64,000 nucleotides of DNA, taken from NCBI GenBank assembly GCA_009746045.1, contig RPFO01000359.1, forward strand, positions 301,683-365,682, given 5' to 3'. This DNA is from Mesostigma viride (lineage: Eukaryota; Streptophyta; Mesostigmatophyceae; Mesostigmatales; Mesostigmataceae). Under the pieces are notes generated by a model. It was not told the DNA's origin, did no database searches, and was given only the letters and a program-made list of their open reading frames with translations. Positions 40,601 to 50,473 of the stretch are shown here, piece by piece; position 1 is the first letter of the stretch; each line of letters starts with the position of its first letter. The translations under genes were made by a program, and so were the position numbers.

Positions 40601-43225
40601 CTAGGTGTCTACCGGCGGGGGCAGGCTGGCCTGCTTGCCGTAGGGGTTCATCATGTGATAGAGCAGTTGGTACTGCTCAGGTGCTAGCTGGGGCACCTTG
40701 GTCAACGCATCCGCGGCGTTGGCCTTGTCCGGCACATGATTGGTAGACTCCCAGTAGGTGCACTCCTGTTTCAGGATCACCCAGTCCAAATCAGTATGCA
40801 CAGCATAAGGGTTGTCAAGGAAACTGAGGAGAGATTGACTGTCGGTGTGCAAGTGAGCCACCACCCCAGCCTGACTGCCTGCTTGCTTCTGTAACCAAAC
40901 CAGGACATGATTGAGATACCTGGCATGTAGCACAGCTGACACAACTGCCCTGCACTCAGCAGCATTGCTACTAACAGCTTTACGCCTATGTAGCCTGCTA
41001 TACCATGAGATGAGTGACATGGGTTGGTCAGCATTTTGTACAAAAAATAAGCCAGCCTCCCTAGCCTGCAGTTGAGTAATCTGCCGTGATTCCATGGAAC
41101 TGTCCATTATAGCCTGAATGTGAATGGGCTTAAAGAGTTCCAGGGAATGCAAGATAAGGGGTGGACCAGCCTGCAGGAGCTTGTTGATAGCCTTGTGGCC
41201 TACCTGCATAAGAACTGCATCATCAACCCTGCTGACTACTGCCAAGTGTGGTGCACAAGTAGAACACAACCACCCCAGCTTGCCCCTAATGGTGGGACAG
41301 TCACAAGGTTTGATTTTAGTCTGCAGCACTTCCTTACAACTGTGCATGTAATCTGATGGAGAGTACATTGCACAGACCCACTGATCTGCTTGCTTCTGAA
41401 GCTGCAACATTGTGCCACAGAACTTAATAGCAATGGTGCCCAGCTCTAGCTGCTTGCCAATCTCAAAAGACTTAGACACGTTGGCAATAAAATCATCCAC
41501 AGCCTGCCTAGGCCCAGCAATAAGCTGATCATCCCCATGCCACACAAACATGATCATGCCATGAGGGTGAGGGACAACAAAGAAGCAAGGGTCTATGTCA
41601 TCATACCGAGCACCTAGCTTCTCAAACACAGCTTGAGCTGACATTCTGAAAATTCTAGGAGCAGATTGCAGACCTTCCACTCCTATGTTGGCTTTCAGAA
41701 ATGGTTGTGGGATATCCTTAGACCACACCTGAGGTGTGTTGACCACATACACCTTCCCATGCCAAACTTGCTCAGCTATTTCAGGTGAGCCTTTCAGAAA
41801 TGCACGTTTAATGTCAGTGGCTTTGCACACATAATCATCACCTTGATTGATGTGCCCTAGAAAAACAGACAGCAAAATTTTAAGAGAAGTTTGCTGAATG
41901 CCAGGTGTATACAGGTCTGCCTCTGTCAAATCAGTGGATCCCTTAAACTCAGTCACACAAGGCCTAGCATGGAAAATGACAGAGCCATCTGCTGCTTGCT
42001 TGTGCTTGCACACGAACTTAAGTCTTAGGTGCTTGCTCCCGTTGGGCTTACGCTCTAAGGGAGTGACTGGAGGTGTGTGGGTGGGACTACGTGGATCTGG
42101 AACCACCCATTCATCCATAGCCTTTCTAAAAGCTTCAACCCACTTAGTGAAACCTTCCTGAGTTTGACAGTCCTGGACAATCTGCTCATAGGAGAGGGGA
42201 GACATTTTTGCAACATCATACTTTCCCAATCCAAATGCTTTGGGGTGCAGTTTCTGACTGTGCACCAAATCTGCCACACGTGGCTCGTGCCCAGGTGCAT
42301 ACTTAGGTGCAACAAATTTGACAGTGGCTGGCTGTGTGTCAACCAAAGTCTGGAGTGGTACCTGAAAATGATCAAGTGACACCCCACCCAGGCCCTGTAC
42401 CTCAAGCCTATCACAAGAGATGGTGACACCTGGGTAAGAAATAAATGGATCACCCAACAAAGCATTTCCTGTGTATCCTTCCAGTACCTGAAAAGGTGTG
42501 GGGATACCAAGAATGTTTAAGGTAACCTGACCTTTAACAGTCAAGCTAGCCTGCCCAGAGAAATCAGCCACCCGTTGCCAAGGGGAAGGCTCTAACTCTA
42601 GGTGTGGTACAGCCAATGCACTGATGATGCTAACCTGAGCTTGGGTGTCAACCGCGACTAGAGCTGGATTGTTGTCGCTGTGACCTGCCCTACTCACTTT
42701 GGCTGACCCTGCAGCAGTGTGAGCTTTGGCTCTATGCGCTGCTTGCAGTATGCGGACCGCTTCTGCTAGCCCATGTTTGGACACGGTAGGTATGGGTTGA
42801 GCTGGTACCGCTGAAGGTGTGCTGTCTTGCTGACCACCTTCTTGGTTAGTGCCCTCGTTGACAGGTGGTCTAACCTGCTGTGGCTGGCTAGGCTCACTGA
42901 GGGTGACCTGGGGTGCACATGTGTTGTGGCTATCACACTCACCAGTGTGTGTTCCAAACAACCACTCACTGGGTACTCCAGATATACCAGGCAACTGTAC
43001 TGAGCTGTCGACCATCAGCTCTTCCTCCTCTGCCACGTCTGACAGTGGAGTGTAATACAATTTAATCCTGTGAGGTGAGCACTTGTGCACATGCCCAGTG
43101 TCATTGTGTTTCACATGCACAGTCTTGCCTGTGCTGGAAAACTTAAGGATAGTGGCTGGGCCTAACCATGTCCCAACCTTCCCTAGCCCTGACTCCTTAT
43201 AGAAGAGAACTGTGTCCCCTTCCTT
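40601..43225 (-). CDS. pol: SH3 tail, protease, RT and RNase H (element 2)
   Basis: Open for about 839 codons from 43120; the SH3-like module starts upstream in the same phase near 43225 (EGDTVLFYKESG...GTWLGPATILKF). The protease has Asp in VDTQAQVSIIS (codon at 42647-42649; DTQ where DTG is usual) and closes with ALLGDPFISYPG. RT: LRLKFVCKHKQ, TDIKRAFLKGS, LQSAPRIF, DIDPCFFV and the active site VWHGDDQLIAG near 41528-41539. RNase H: IMDSSMESRQ, SWYSRLHRRKAVSSNAAECRA, HTDSQSLLSFLD and DKANAADALTKV. This is the best-preserved pol segment in the window; the only break is the frameshift from the Gag-integrase ORF near 43225. Confidence 0.88.
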   Translation of the reverse strand, partial: KEGDTVLFYKESGLGKVGTWLGPATILKFSSTGKTVHVKHNDTGHVHKCSPHRIKLYYTPLSDVAEEEELMVDSSVQLPGISGVPSEWLFGTHTGECDSHNTCAPQVTLSEPSQPQQVRPPVNEGTNQEGGQQDSTPSAVPAQPIPTVSKHGLAEAVRILQAAHRAKAHTAAGSAKVSRAGHSDNNPALVAVDTQAQVSIISALAVPHLELEPSPWQRVADFSGQASLTVKGQVTLNILGIPTPFQVLEGYTGNALLGDPFISYPGVTISCDRLEVQGLGGVSLDHFQVPLQTLVDTQPATVKFVAPKYAPGHEPRVADLVHSQKLHPKAFGLGKYDVAKMSPLSYEQIVQDCQTQEGFTKWVEAFRKAMDEWVVPDPRSPTHTPPVTPLERKPNGSKHLRLKFVCKHKQAADGSVIFHARPCVTEFKGSTDLTEADLYTPGIQQTSLKILLSVFLGHINQGDDYVCKATDIKRAFLKGSPEIAEQVWHGKVYVVNTPQVWSKDIPQPFLKANIGVEGLQSAPRIFRMSAQAVFEKLGARYDDIDPCFFVVPHPHGMIMFVWHGDDQLIAGPRQAVDDFIANVSKSFEIGKQLELGTIAIKFCGTMLQLQKQADQWVCAMYSPSDYMHSCKEVLQTKIKPCDCPTIRGKLGWLCSTCAPHLAVVSRVDDAVLMQVGHKAINKLLQAGPPLILHSLELFKPIHIQAIMDSSMESRQITQLQAREAGLFFVQNADQPMSLISWYSRLHRRKAVSSNAAECRAVVSAVLHARYLNHVLVWLQKQAGSQAGVVAHLHTDSQSLLSFLDNPYAVHTDLDWVILKQECTYWESTNHVPDKANAADALTKVPQLAPEQYQLLYHMMNPYGKQASLPPPVDT

Positions 43226-45117
43226 GAAGGAGGGCGTGGATGCTTGGCATCCTTGGCTGCCAATCTGCTGGCAGCGTGGGCACGCTGTGCATTGTACACA
43301 GCTAGTACCTCAGGTGGGTATATCCCAGCCTGTAACCCATCTGGTGTGATAATACCATAGGGTGTCTGCAGGAGTGGTCGTCTATTGAGTATCTGGCATA
43401 TCTTAGTAGCCCACAGTGCCCTATCAGCGTATGACCCACTGTCAGCTAACAGGTTCTCACCTTCTTTGGCTACCAAGGTTTTGATAGACCTAATTGCCCT
43501 CTCAATGATACCTTGTCTCTCATGATCTTCTAGCCCAGCCAGGTCTATAGCTTCACAGCCCTCTGCCCCAGCAAGGCAACTAAATTGCTGATCTAACAGC
43601 AGTGCTTCTACTGGGTAGTACCTGGCTTGTGCTATTAATATAGCTCTATGCAACTGAGACTTGTCCATACCAGGGAGAGGTTCTATTGCTGTGTACCTGG
43701 ACCATGCGTCCTTTAACGCCAGATAGGGCTGTCCCTTAATATGGAACACATCCCCGACCACTCTGCCCTTGCACTTAGGTGGTGTAGCTACATGCCACTT
43801 GGGTGGTTTAGGTGCATACATTTGGCAGTGCTGACAGTGTTTTCTGATCAGCTGACATGCCTTCCTGAGTGCCGTACCTCCCAATGCAGCTGCTACCACC
43901 TCTGCACATGTCTCATGACCATACAGTAAGTGCAGTTGCAATGCCAGCTCCTCATAACTGATGTTACTAAGAGCTTGGGTCATGACCCTGGACACCTTGG
44001 GTATCAAGGAGGTGAACCTGGGTTCACTGTCAGAGGTTTCTGTGTAATACTTCAACACTTTGCCAACCTTGCTTACAGCCTTGACAGCTGAGCATGAAGG
44101 TGGAGAGTGAGAGGTAACAGAGTTAACTTGACATCCTGTCAACATCCTCCCATCCTGTGTCCCTGCCTGGGCAGTGGAGCTGGATATTGGGTGGTGTAGG
44201 GGACACGACTCATCATGACACGTGTGAGGGTGTGAGGACTTACATTTAGGGGGCTGCCACGGCTCCTTGGTGCACTTGGCGGGGTCCCCGTGAGGCGGTC
44301 CCAGGCACTTGTGGCAGAGCACCTCCAGGTGCGGCAGGTGCTCCTTGTGTTTGTGGCACTTGTCCTTGCTGTGTCCACGACGCCCACAACGCACACATTT
44401 CACATCCTTCTTGGGGGTGGAGGACCCAGCCCCAGAAGACTTGTTAGCGTTCCCCCCTGGGGGGGATGACCTACCCTTCCCCTTCCCCTGCCCCTTGCCC
44501 TTGCCCTTGCCCTTGCCCTTGCCCTTGCCCTTGAGGCTCTTAACAAACTGACTCATAAGAGTCTTCACCTCCCCTAGCGTCACAGGACGCTTGTCCTTGG
44601 CCTTCCTGGCCTTACCCTCCTCATCTGATTCCTCCCCCCGTGCCCGCTTGACAGCAGGGGGGGAAGAGGTAGAGGGGGGAGGGGCTGAGTCCTGACACAG
44701 TGGACCCAGGGCTAACTTAACATAATCGAGAGCCTCTTTCATCGACTCCCAATGGGTGGCCAAGCCTGTGGTGATCATGGCAAAGGTGTTACGATCAAGG
44801 TTAAGCTTCTCGAGCAGGGAATGAACAAGCCACTTGTGATCTAGCTTGCTAACCTCGGGGTGGGCCTTCACTGCAAGTTCCCACTTCTTGATCTCTGCTA
44901 CATAGTTCTGAGTTTCTACCTTATAGGTTTTCACCCAGTTAAACGCAGAGTACATGTCAACAGTGGTGGGAGCAGACAGCAGGTCATGCAGATCACGCAG
45001 AAAATTCTCCCATGGCTCCCTACCCTGTGTATCCTGCCACCTGGGATATCTTTGCTGATATATGGATACCAAGTGCTGGATGGAGGGATTGGATTGGTGG
45101 AAGAAATCACCCTGCAT
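43183..45117 (-). CDS. gag-int: Gag C-terminal part and integrase (element 2)
   Basis: 644 aa from 45117; the true Gag start lies upstream across frameshifts. A helical capsid-like region (residues 1-140) is followed by a Lys/Gly repeat and a CX2CX4HX4C knuckle (CVRCGRRGHSKDKC). Additional Cys/His pairs follow (CHKC, HTCHDESCPLHH), then the integrase zinc module (HLLYGHETC...CQHCQMY). The core has Asp 456 (GDVFHI), Asp 509 (LDQQFS) and Glu 539 (IIERAIR), D-53-D-30-E, as in elements 1 and 3. The frame ends after RPPSRKG by a one-base shift, beyond which the SH3-like module continues in the pol ORF. Confidence 0.85.
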   Translation of the reverse strand: MQGDFFHQSNPSIQHLVSIYQQRYPRWQDTQGREPWENFLRDLHDLLSAPTTVDMYSAFNWVKTYKVETQNYVAEIKKWELAVKAHPEVSKLDHKWLVHSLLEKLNLDRNTFAMITTGLATHWESMKEALDYVKLALGPLCQDSAPPPSTSSPPAVKRARGEESDEEGKARKAKDKRPVTLGEVKTLMSQFVKSLKGKGKGKGKGKGKGQGKGKGRSSPPGGNANKSSGAGSSTPKKDVKCVRCGRRGHSKDKCHKHKEHLPHLEVLCHKCLGPPHGDPAKCTKEPWQPPKCKSSHPHTCHDESCPLHHPISSSTAQAGTQDGRMLTGCQVNSVTSHSPPSCSAVKAVSKVGKVLKYYTETSDSEPRFTSLIPKVSRVMTQALSNISYEELALQLHLLYGHETCAEVVAAALGGTALRKACQLIRKHCQHCQMYAPKPPKWHVATPPKCKGRVVGDVFHIKGQPYLALKDAWSRYTAIEPLPGMDKSQLHRAILIAQARYYPVEALLLDQQFSCLAGAEGCEAIDLAGLEDHERQGIIERAIRSIKTLVAKEGENLLADSGSYADRALWATKICQILNRRPLLQTPYGIITPDGLQAGIYPPEVLAVYNAQRAHAASRLAAKDAKHPRPPSRKGTQFSSIRSQG

Positions 45118-45143
45118 GAGTGCCCCAAACCAGTTCTTGATAT

Positions 45144-45990
45144 TCAGCTCCTCCCTAGCAGCTTGAGAGAGAGAAGAAGCTGAGCACCCTGCTGCCTAGT
45201 ATACCCCTCTGGCAGCCCCCTCACCATAATCCTGTCAATTGGCCTATGCTCGTTATATACTGGCCAGTCCTGAGAGGGTGAAGAGGGAGAGGGAGAAGAA
45301 GACCTGCCTGGGGATGTAGCAGCATTGGCAGTGTGTGGGATGCTAGGTGAGACCTGTGAGGGCCTGCTACGCGTGGCTGGTTGCACTGGGGGGTTAGGTG
45401 CCTGCACAACATGTGCTGGTGAAGATGACATGTCCATGCCCCCCTGCACACCCTGACTCTGTGCCTGCCTCTTGCGTGCCCTAGCTGCCTCCCATTGCTC
45501 AAAGGTAGGGGTGAGAGAAACATCACTATCCTCACTGCTAGATGAGCTTGTCTGCTGCACGTCCCCCCCTGCTGGCTACCTGTCTGTACACGCAACCAAG
45601 TGGGGAGATACATACTTGCTTGCTGCATGCACACCCGGTGCAACGTCTGCACCATCTCCACCATCGTGGCCAGATTCACCCGATCTTCTTGCCGCGCAGC
45701 AAGGTCTGCAGGGCGGGGAGGAGTGCCTCGCACATCCTCCTGGTCATCGGCTCAATCGAGGGTTGATCGAGCAAATGATAGATGATCGCACACAACAGGC
45801 TGGTGTGTTCAGCCAACCTGTCGTCCAGCCTCTCGCTGGCCACCCCTTGGATACCCTGGGCGCAGCGCTGGACTGCGCGCCAAAGGGTTGGCTCACGGAG
45901 TGAGACGACGTCATCCCCAGGGATGCGTGCCTCGGCTGTCTCCATGGCCACATCCTCCTCCCCTGGGGGAGATGGATGATCCCTTGCCAC
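45144..45990 (-). pseudogene. gag: Gag middle region in three shifted frames (element 2)
   Basis: Three overlapping frames form one helical region in succession: 45990 onward (TLWRAVQRCAQGIQGV...LLDQPSIEPMTRRMCEALLPAL), 45733 onward (RVNLATMVEMVQTLHRVCMQQASMY), and 45560-45144 (LTPTFEQWEAARARKRQ...RIMVRGLPEGYTRQQG). The last shift lies in the GA-run at about 45163-45172, after which ELNIKNWFGAL leads into the 644-aa ORF. At least three indels are therefore present between the leader ORF and Gag. Confidence 0.5.
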
Positions 45991-46210
45991 GGCCTGGGCC
46001 GTGGCAGGTCCCTTGCCGGCCCTGCCGGGGGCTTGGGACTGCGATGGGGGTGCCGAAGCACCCGCCTTCGTGGGGGGTGGGTGGTGATGGCGTTGGTGTT
46101 GTCGGCTGATGCCGACGGTGCCGACTCAGCGGCGGGTGTGTCGTGGGGAGGCGGCTGGCGCTTGCCCTCCGCCCGCCTAGGGGTCGCTGCCGCTGTCGCT
46201 GTCGCTGCTG

Positions 46211-46244
<34 letters not shown>

Positions 46245-47270
46245 CACCACTGGAGAAGACGGGGCGCCCACCGGTGCTGCAGTCTTGGATGCCGCGGCCG
46301 GCAAGGTCGCCGCCGACGCCGGGGGCGACACAGTTGCAGCCAGCTGCTGCGACGCAGTCGATGTCGCTGCCGAACCAGGGGATGCCGTCGCAGGTCCCCA
46401 GCCGACTGGCACGACAGGTGGCATCCTTGGCATCTCCTCGGCCGGCCGAGGTGGCTTGGCCACCACCGTGGCCGCTGCCACCTGGCGAGCCTCCGAATAC
46501 ATGTCGAGAGCCGTTACTCCTTGTCTCACGGCCAAGAAGTACAGCCGGATCAAAATCGCAACCTGAACATGCGAAAAACGACAATGGACGTCCTCCGGGA
46601 GCTCGGCCGCCACCGCCTGAACCGCGAACTTGGTCAGGACGAAGCCGCCAGGGAGGGTACTCTGCTGGCGGAGTCGCCAGCCGTCGAAAGGCAGAAAATT
46701 TGGTGCATTACGCACCGGGATCTTGAAGGGGAGCTGGCCCCAACCGTCAACATAAACCTCACCTGCGTCCTGGGACGCAGGGGTCGGGTTCGCGCCGAGG
46801 CTCATGCCTGCCAGCGCCCTCCCGACAGAGGTATTGCCAGACGATGACCTCGTCTGGCCGGAGGTCACCTCTCTCCTAGGAGAGGGTGAAGCCTCCCCCT
46901 CCTCCATAGAGGAGGAATCCTCTTCCACCTGTCGCCCTGGGGCGGGTGGCATGAGGTGCGGGGCAACCTCGGACTCGTTGCGAGTCCCGGTGCCCCGGTT
47001 CCCCTGGGGGGCAGACTCCTCGGCAGCGACAGCTTCACGCTGCCGGCGAGGGTTGTCCGCCACCACCATGCGGTAGGTGACATTTTCGTCACGCTCCCGC
47101 GGTGGGGAACTGCGAGGAGACATTCTCCTCTGAGACGCCGTGAAAGGCAGTCTCGTGGTAATGGGGGGCTCCCGGTTAGCGGGAGGCCGACCCCGACCGT
47201 TTCCTGCCCCTCCCCGCTGAAGGGTGGGACGGACATTGTTGTTCTTAGCTTCCGAGTTCTTCGGCGCCAT
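45980..47270 (-). CDS. Leader ORF / N-terminal Gag of element 2
   Basis: It starts 11 nt after the 5' LTR at ATG 47270 (MAPKNSEAKNNN), and the same frame remains open to 45744. A disordered Arg/Pro/Ser-rich N-terminus is followed by a short folded-looking block (VDGWGQLPFKIPVRNAPNF...AAELPEDVHCRFSHVQVAILIRLYF), then Ala/Thr repeats from a GCTGTC tract near 46195-46245. From about 45980 the sensible reading moves to another frame. No homologue recognised; it occupies the position of ORF0 in element 1. Confidence 0.5.
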
Positions 47271-47280
47271 GTCTAATCCA

Positions 47281-47689
47281 AGTTAGATATATAGATGTAC
47301 GTCGGAGACGTTGGGGACTCAGTGTGAGAATGATGGCTGCAGCAACGCCAGGGATCGGGGCGTTCCTTGTCATTATTCACTCCATATGTGGGCACACATT
47401 ATATGTCGTGGACACATCACTCACACGAGATCCCTAGGACAACTGGACTACGCTCACTTGTCCGCCACGTGTCCAGGTTCTAGAGGCTTCTAGACCTGGA
47501 GCAACGTTACTACGCACAACGTCCACTAGACTAGTTGCTAGCTACGTAACTTGCGTACACGTGTGTGCGTCGCGCCACAACCGGCGCTCGGCACCGTTAT
47601 TCTGTCTCCGCCAGAATAACTCCGGTCACACTGTATGTTCCCCTGTGTGGCTCCGGCCACAAGTCAGCCTCGAGGTATCTCAGCTAACT
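47281..47689 (-). repeat. 5' LTR of element 2
   Basis: 409 bp. See the element entry. Confidence 0.95.
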
Positions 47690-47694
47690 GTCTC

Positions 47695-48067
47695 CAACGG
47701 CCGTGTACGCTCCGGAAGGATTGTTGGTTTTTAGGGAGTCGAACTCTATGTCCTGAAGGTTATCTTTGATGGTCCAGACATGCGCGCCGTGGTACTCTCC
47801 GCTCAAGTGGAAAATTGGTCGGAGGGGCATCGGAATGTACGGGTCAATAATGTCTGTAGGGGTGGCTGTAAATATACCGGACGAGTTTGAGATTTTGGTC
47901 ATTTCACTCAGTTTTTGAGGAGTTGTTTTTGATATATAACGCTCAACTTTCCCATCCGATTTTCTTCGAAATGCCACCCAGTAGCTGTTTTGTTGCCTCC
48001 AGGTCGAGTTTAACGTGTATCGAACCTTTGACTTCAGGTTGTCAAACAGGTCAAGTGCATAGTCACT
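47695..48067 (-). pseudogene. Split 321-aa viral-type protein, middle segment
   Basis: Continuous frame DYALDLFDNLKSKVRYTLNS, then SYWVAFRRKSDGKVERYI, DIIDPYIPMPLRPIFHL and AHVWTIKDNLQDIEFDSL. It lies between the insertions of elements 2 and 3. It keeps phase with the segments on both sides once one copy of each target duplication is counted. Confidence 0.6.
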
Positions 48068-48167
48068 AGTTAGTCTCCATGCTTTGCTGTAGACTAAGTC
48101 TCAAAGGCATTGTGAATACAACGCATGAATAAGCCTTGTAAACCTACGTTGGTATATGAATATAAAT
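48068..48167 (+). repeat. 5' LTR of element 3, piece 1
   Basis: 100 bp matching 63247-63346. It continues at 51010-51039 and 54315-54675. Confidence 0.9.
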
Positions 48168-48698
48168 TGTCAGGATATGCCCCAATATGCCTGACAGTCT
48201 TTTTATTGAGTGTGCTAGTTTCGGGTATACCGGAACTTATATGACTACTTTCTTCTACATTTTACTAAATATATTAGTTAGCTAAATATATTAGTTAGCT
48301 GACATCCGTACCCTAGTGGTACTGTAACCAGTGGTACTGTAGCCAGTGGTACTGTAGCCGTCTGACAAAATTTGCCTGGCTCCGCGCTACGCGCCGACCC
48401 TATGTTCACTAAGTGCTGCCCTGGAGGCGCAATGTCCTTGTACTTGCATACTTGTGATCTGACGCATCATTTTAGTGTGGATGTAAGCCACCCACTTGTG
48501 TGTGGCGGCTGGATGCACTTTAACTTATACCGTAGATTATTTCCAGATCGACGGATACTGCGACAGTGTGTTTTTCCACTTAATGTTGCCCCTGCAATTG
48601 TCATGGCTACCCGTTTGTACGCCGACTCAAAGTCAATATATAAAATCAGTAAAGCATTATTCGATCTTTAAGCCTGCCACCTGTCCTACATTTTGACA
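48168..48698 (+). repeat. 5' LTR of gag-only element
   Basis: 531 bp. CTGTAGCCAGTGGTACTGTA tandem text lies near 48315-48360, and the TATATAAAATCAG box near 48637 suits a promoter. Confidence 0.95.
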
Positions 48699-48712
48699 TG
48701 GTATCGGAGGGG
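48699..48712 (+). promoter_or_regulatory. Primer binding site, initiator Met tRNA type
   Basis: TGGTATCGGAGGGG starts at the base after the LTR. The first 11 bases fit the usual iMet site TGGTATCAGAG with one change. Confidence 0.85.
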
Positions 48713-49011
48713 TGGCCAACTAAATTGCTGCAACTGGTCCCATTTATCGGGCAAATTGACTCCCTGAATCCGACGTCGGCACTTTATGCCAGTCGTGCAT
48801 ATCCTAGACGGGCTTCCCTGTATCGAAATTCAAGAACTCCAGTATTTAGACGATCGTCTCTACCTCGTATTTGCTGTTCTCAACCATCGTCGCATATTAG
48901 TCTTAATCTTTACCATTACGGATTGAGCGTCTCCGGCTTTCTCGGCTGTCTCCAGATTTTCACCTTGCCGAGACTCGGTTGTGACCAGATTTTAACCTTG
49001 CCGAGACAATC

Positions 49012-49905
49012 ATGTCCGCAGCCGCGACAGCAGCAGCTACGAAAGCGACGAAAGATCTCAACATTCTACAGGCCTGCAAAAATATTACACAGTTCGACGG
49101 CCTCGACCCAGTAAAGTGGGATAACACGAAGATTCCTTTTCTGGCCGTAGTGACAGCATTCGGGATGCTGTCTGTCCTGCTTGGCACCGAGGTCAATGAG
49201 GAACGCGACCTGATTCTTTTTGCGGCCCTTTGTCAGTGCCTCGTTGGACCGGCACTCAAAGTGGCAAACAGTGTTACTCAGAAAACTGGCAGCGTGGCAT
49301 ATCATCGCATCTGTGAAGAATATGAGCATCTCAAACTGCAGATGAGCAACCGGCGAGCACTACGCCGCAAGCTAAATCGAATGAAGCTGGAACCCGGCGT
49401 CACAATGCGGCAATATATAACCGACGGGGAATTAACTTATAACGACCTGATTGCCACCGGCGCCAAAATGGCACCCGAGGATCTGGCCGAGAATCTGCTC
49501 GCCGGCGTGACCGAGGAGTTGCTACCGTCCCTTGCACAATTGAACCTTGGGGACGGTATCACCCTACAGGAAACTAAGGCGGCCCTTCTTAAGGCCTGGG
49601 ACCTTGTGCACGGTAACAAAGATTCCGCGGAGGCCACCGGGGTGTATCATACCTCCCACTCTGGACGCGGTGGCCGTGGCACCGGCCGTGGCAGGGGGCG
49701 TGGCGGTCACAATGGCGGGATCCAGCGGCCCAGCTGCACCCACTGCGGTCGCACCTCTCATCAGGAGCCCACCTGCTGGTGGAAGTATCCTCACCTACGA
49801 AACACTCGCGGCAACGCCGGCGGGCCCGCCGCCCACCACACCACCGACACCCCACCGGCGCCCTCCCACGAGGCCCCCGACCTCCCCCCCGGTTTCTGTT
49901 TCTAA
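49012..49905 (+). CDS. gag: Copia-type Gag (UBN2-like) with zinc knuckle
   Basis: 297 aa, intact, starting MSAAATAAATKATKDL. The region around residues 20-200 shows the UBN2/Copia Gag layout: FDGLDPVKWDNTKIPF, then YEHLKLQMSNRRALRRKLNR, LEPGVTMRQYITDGELTYND, and DLAENLLAGVTEELLPSL. An RGG-type basic stretch (SGRGGRGTGRGRGRGG) and a CX2CX4HX4C knuckle (CTHCGRTSHQEPTC) follow. A stop comes at GFCF. It would form particles that package the element RNA. No frameshift site leads to a pol. Confidence 0.88.
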   Translation: MSAAATAAATKATKDLNILQACKNITQFDGLDPVKWDNTKIPFLAVVTAFGMLSVLLGTEVNEERDLILFAALCQCLVGPALKVANSVTQKTGSVAYHRICEEYEHLKLQMSNRRALRRKLNRMKLEPGVTMRQYITDGELTYNDLIATGAKMAPEDLAENLLAGVTEELLPSLAQLNLGDGITLQETKAALLKAWDLVHGNKDSAEATGVYHTSHSGRGGRGTGRGRGRGGHNGGIQRPSCTHCGRTSHQEPTCWWKYPHLRNTRGNAGGPAAHHTTDTPPAPSHEAPDLPPGFCF

Positions 49906-50473
49906 ACGCCTTATCCAGCTCCCCCCGGGACAGGGAACAAGGGGTAGCAGCCAGCTGGGCCCAGCTAGCACCAGACGTGGGCCCTGGAGCTTTTCAACCT
50001 GCACTGCAGCAGGCGACAGCAGCCAGCCCCCCCAACCCGTCCTCTGGCCCTCCTGCATTGCTAGCGGCTAGTCGCCCACCCTGACAGACGTGACAGGTGC
50101 AGGTCTTCATGCCAGCAGCCAGCAGTGACCAGTACTGCAGTACCAGCATCAACCAGTCAACCTGTGTTCTTTTCTCCTGTGGCGCACTCCCAGGGACACC
50201 TGGGGGCCACCGGATGTCTTTCCAGGGTCCCAGCATTTTACCAGCAACAGCAGCAACAACCAAGTTTTTTCGAGGGTCCCCGGCATTCTCCCAGCAACAG
50301 CCACTGTGGCGCACTCCCAGGGACACCTGGGGGCTACAGTCATCAGTCTCCTCTCAGCTCCAACCAGATAGCCGTGTAAGGGGGGTGCCAGGGGAGTGTA
50401 CCCGGCTATACCCTCACTAGCTATAGGTCTCTCTGAGCAAGGGGGGGAACAGGCACATTGTATGCAAGGGGGG
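49906..50473 (+). other. 3' region of the gag-only element
   Basis: Non-coding. It contains two copies of GGCGCACTCCCAGGGACACC (near 50183 and 50308) separated by about 125 bp and ends in the purine tract. Confidence 0.6.

Larger units (their letters stand above)
39170..47689 (-). mobile_element. LTR retrotransposon element 2 (Copia-type RT, IN before PR)
   Basis: 409-bp LTRs (39170-39578, 47281-47689) differ at about one base (TATATATATG versus TATATAGATG). The ends are AGTTAG...CTAACT and the target duplication GTCTC is at 39165-39169 and 47690-47694. The element points left: the 5' LTR is the right one, followed by TGGATTAGAC, which may act as a short primer site, then a long ORF. A purine tract (AAAGAAAACATAATGGG on the minus strand) precedes the 3' LTR. 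It interrupts the 321-aa viral-type gene. Confidence 0.9.

Noticed and set aside
46143..46847. Plus-strand ORFs of 196-234 aa within element 2
   Set aside because: Antisense shadows of the leader ORF with low-complexity composition.
84..48067. Calling the locus a complete Maverick/Polinton
   Set aside because: No PolB, retroviral-type integrase of viral origin, Ulp1-type protease, ATPase or long terminal inverted repeats were found in the window.
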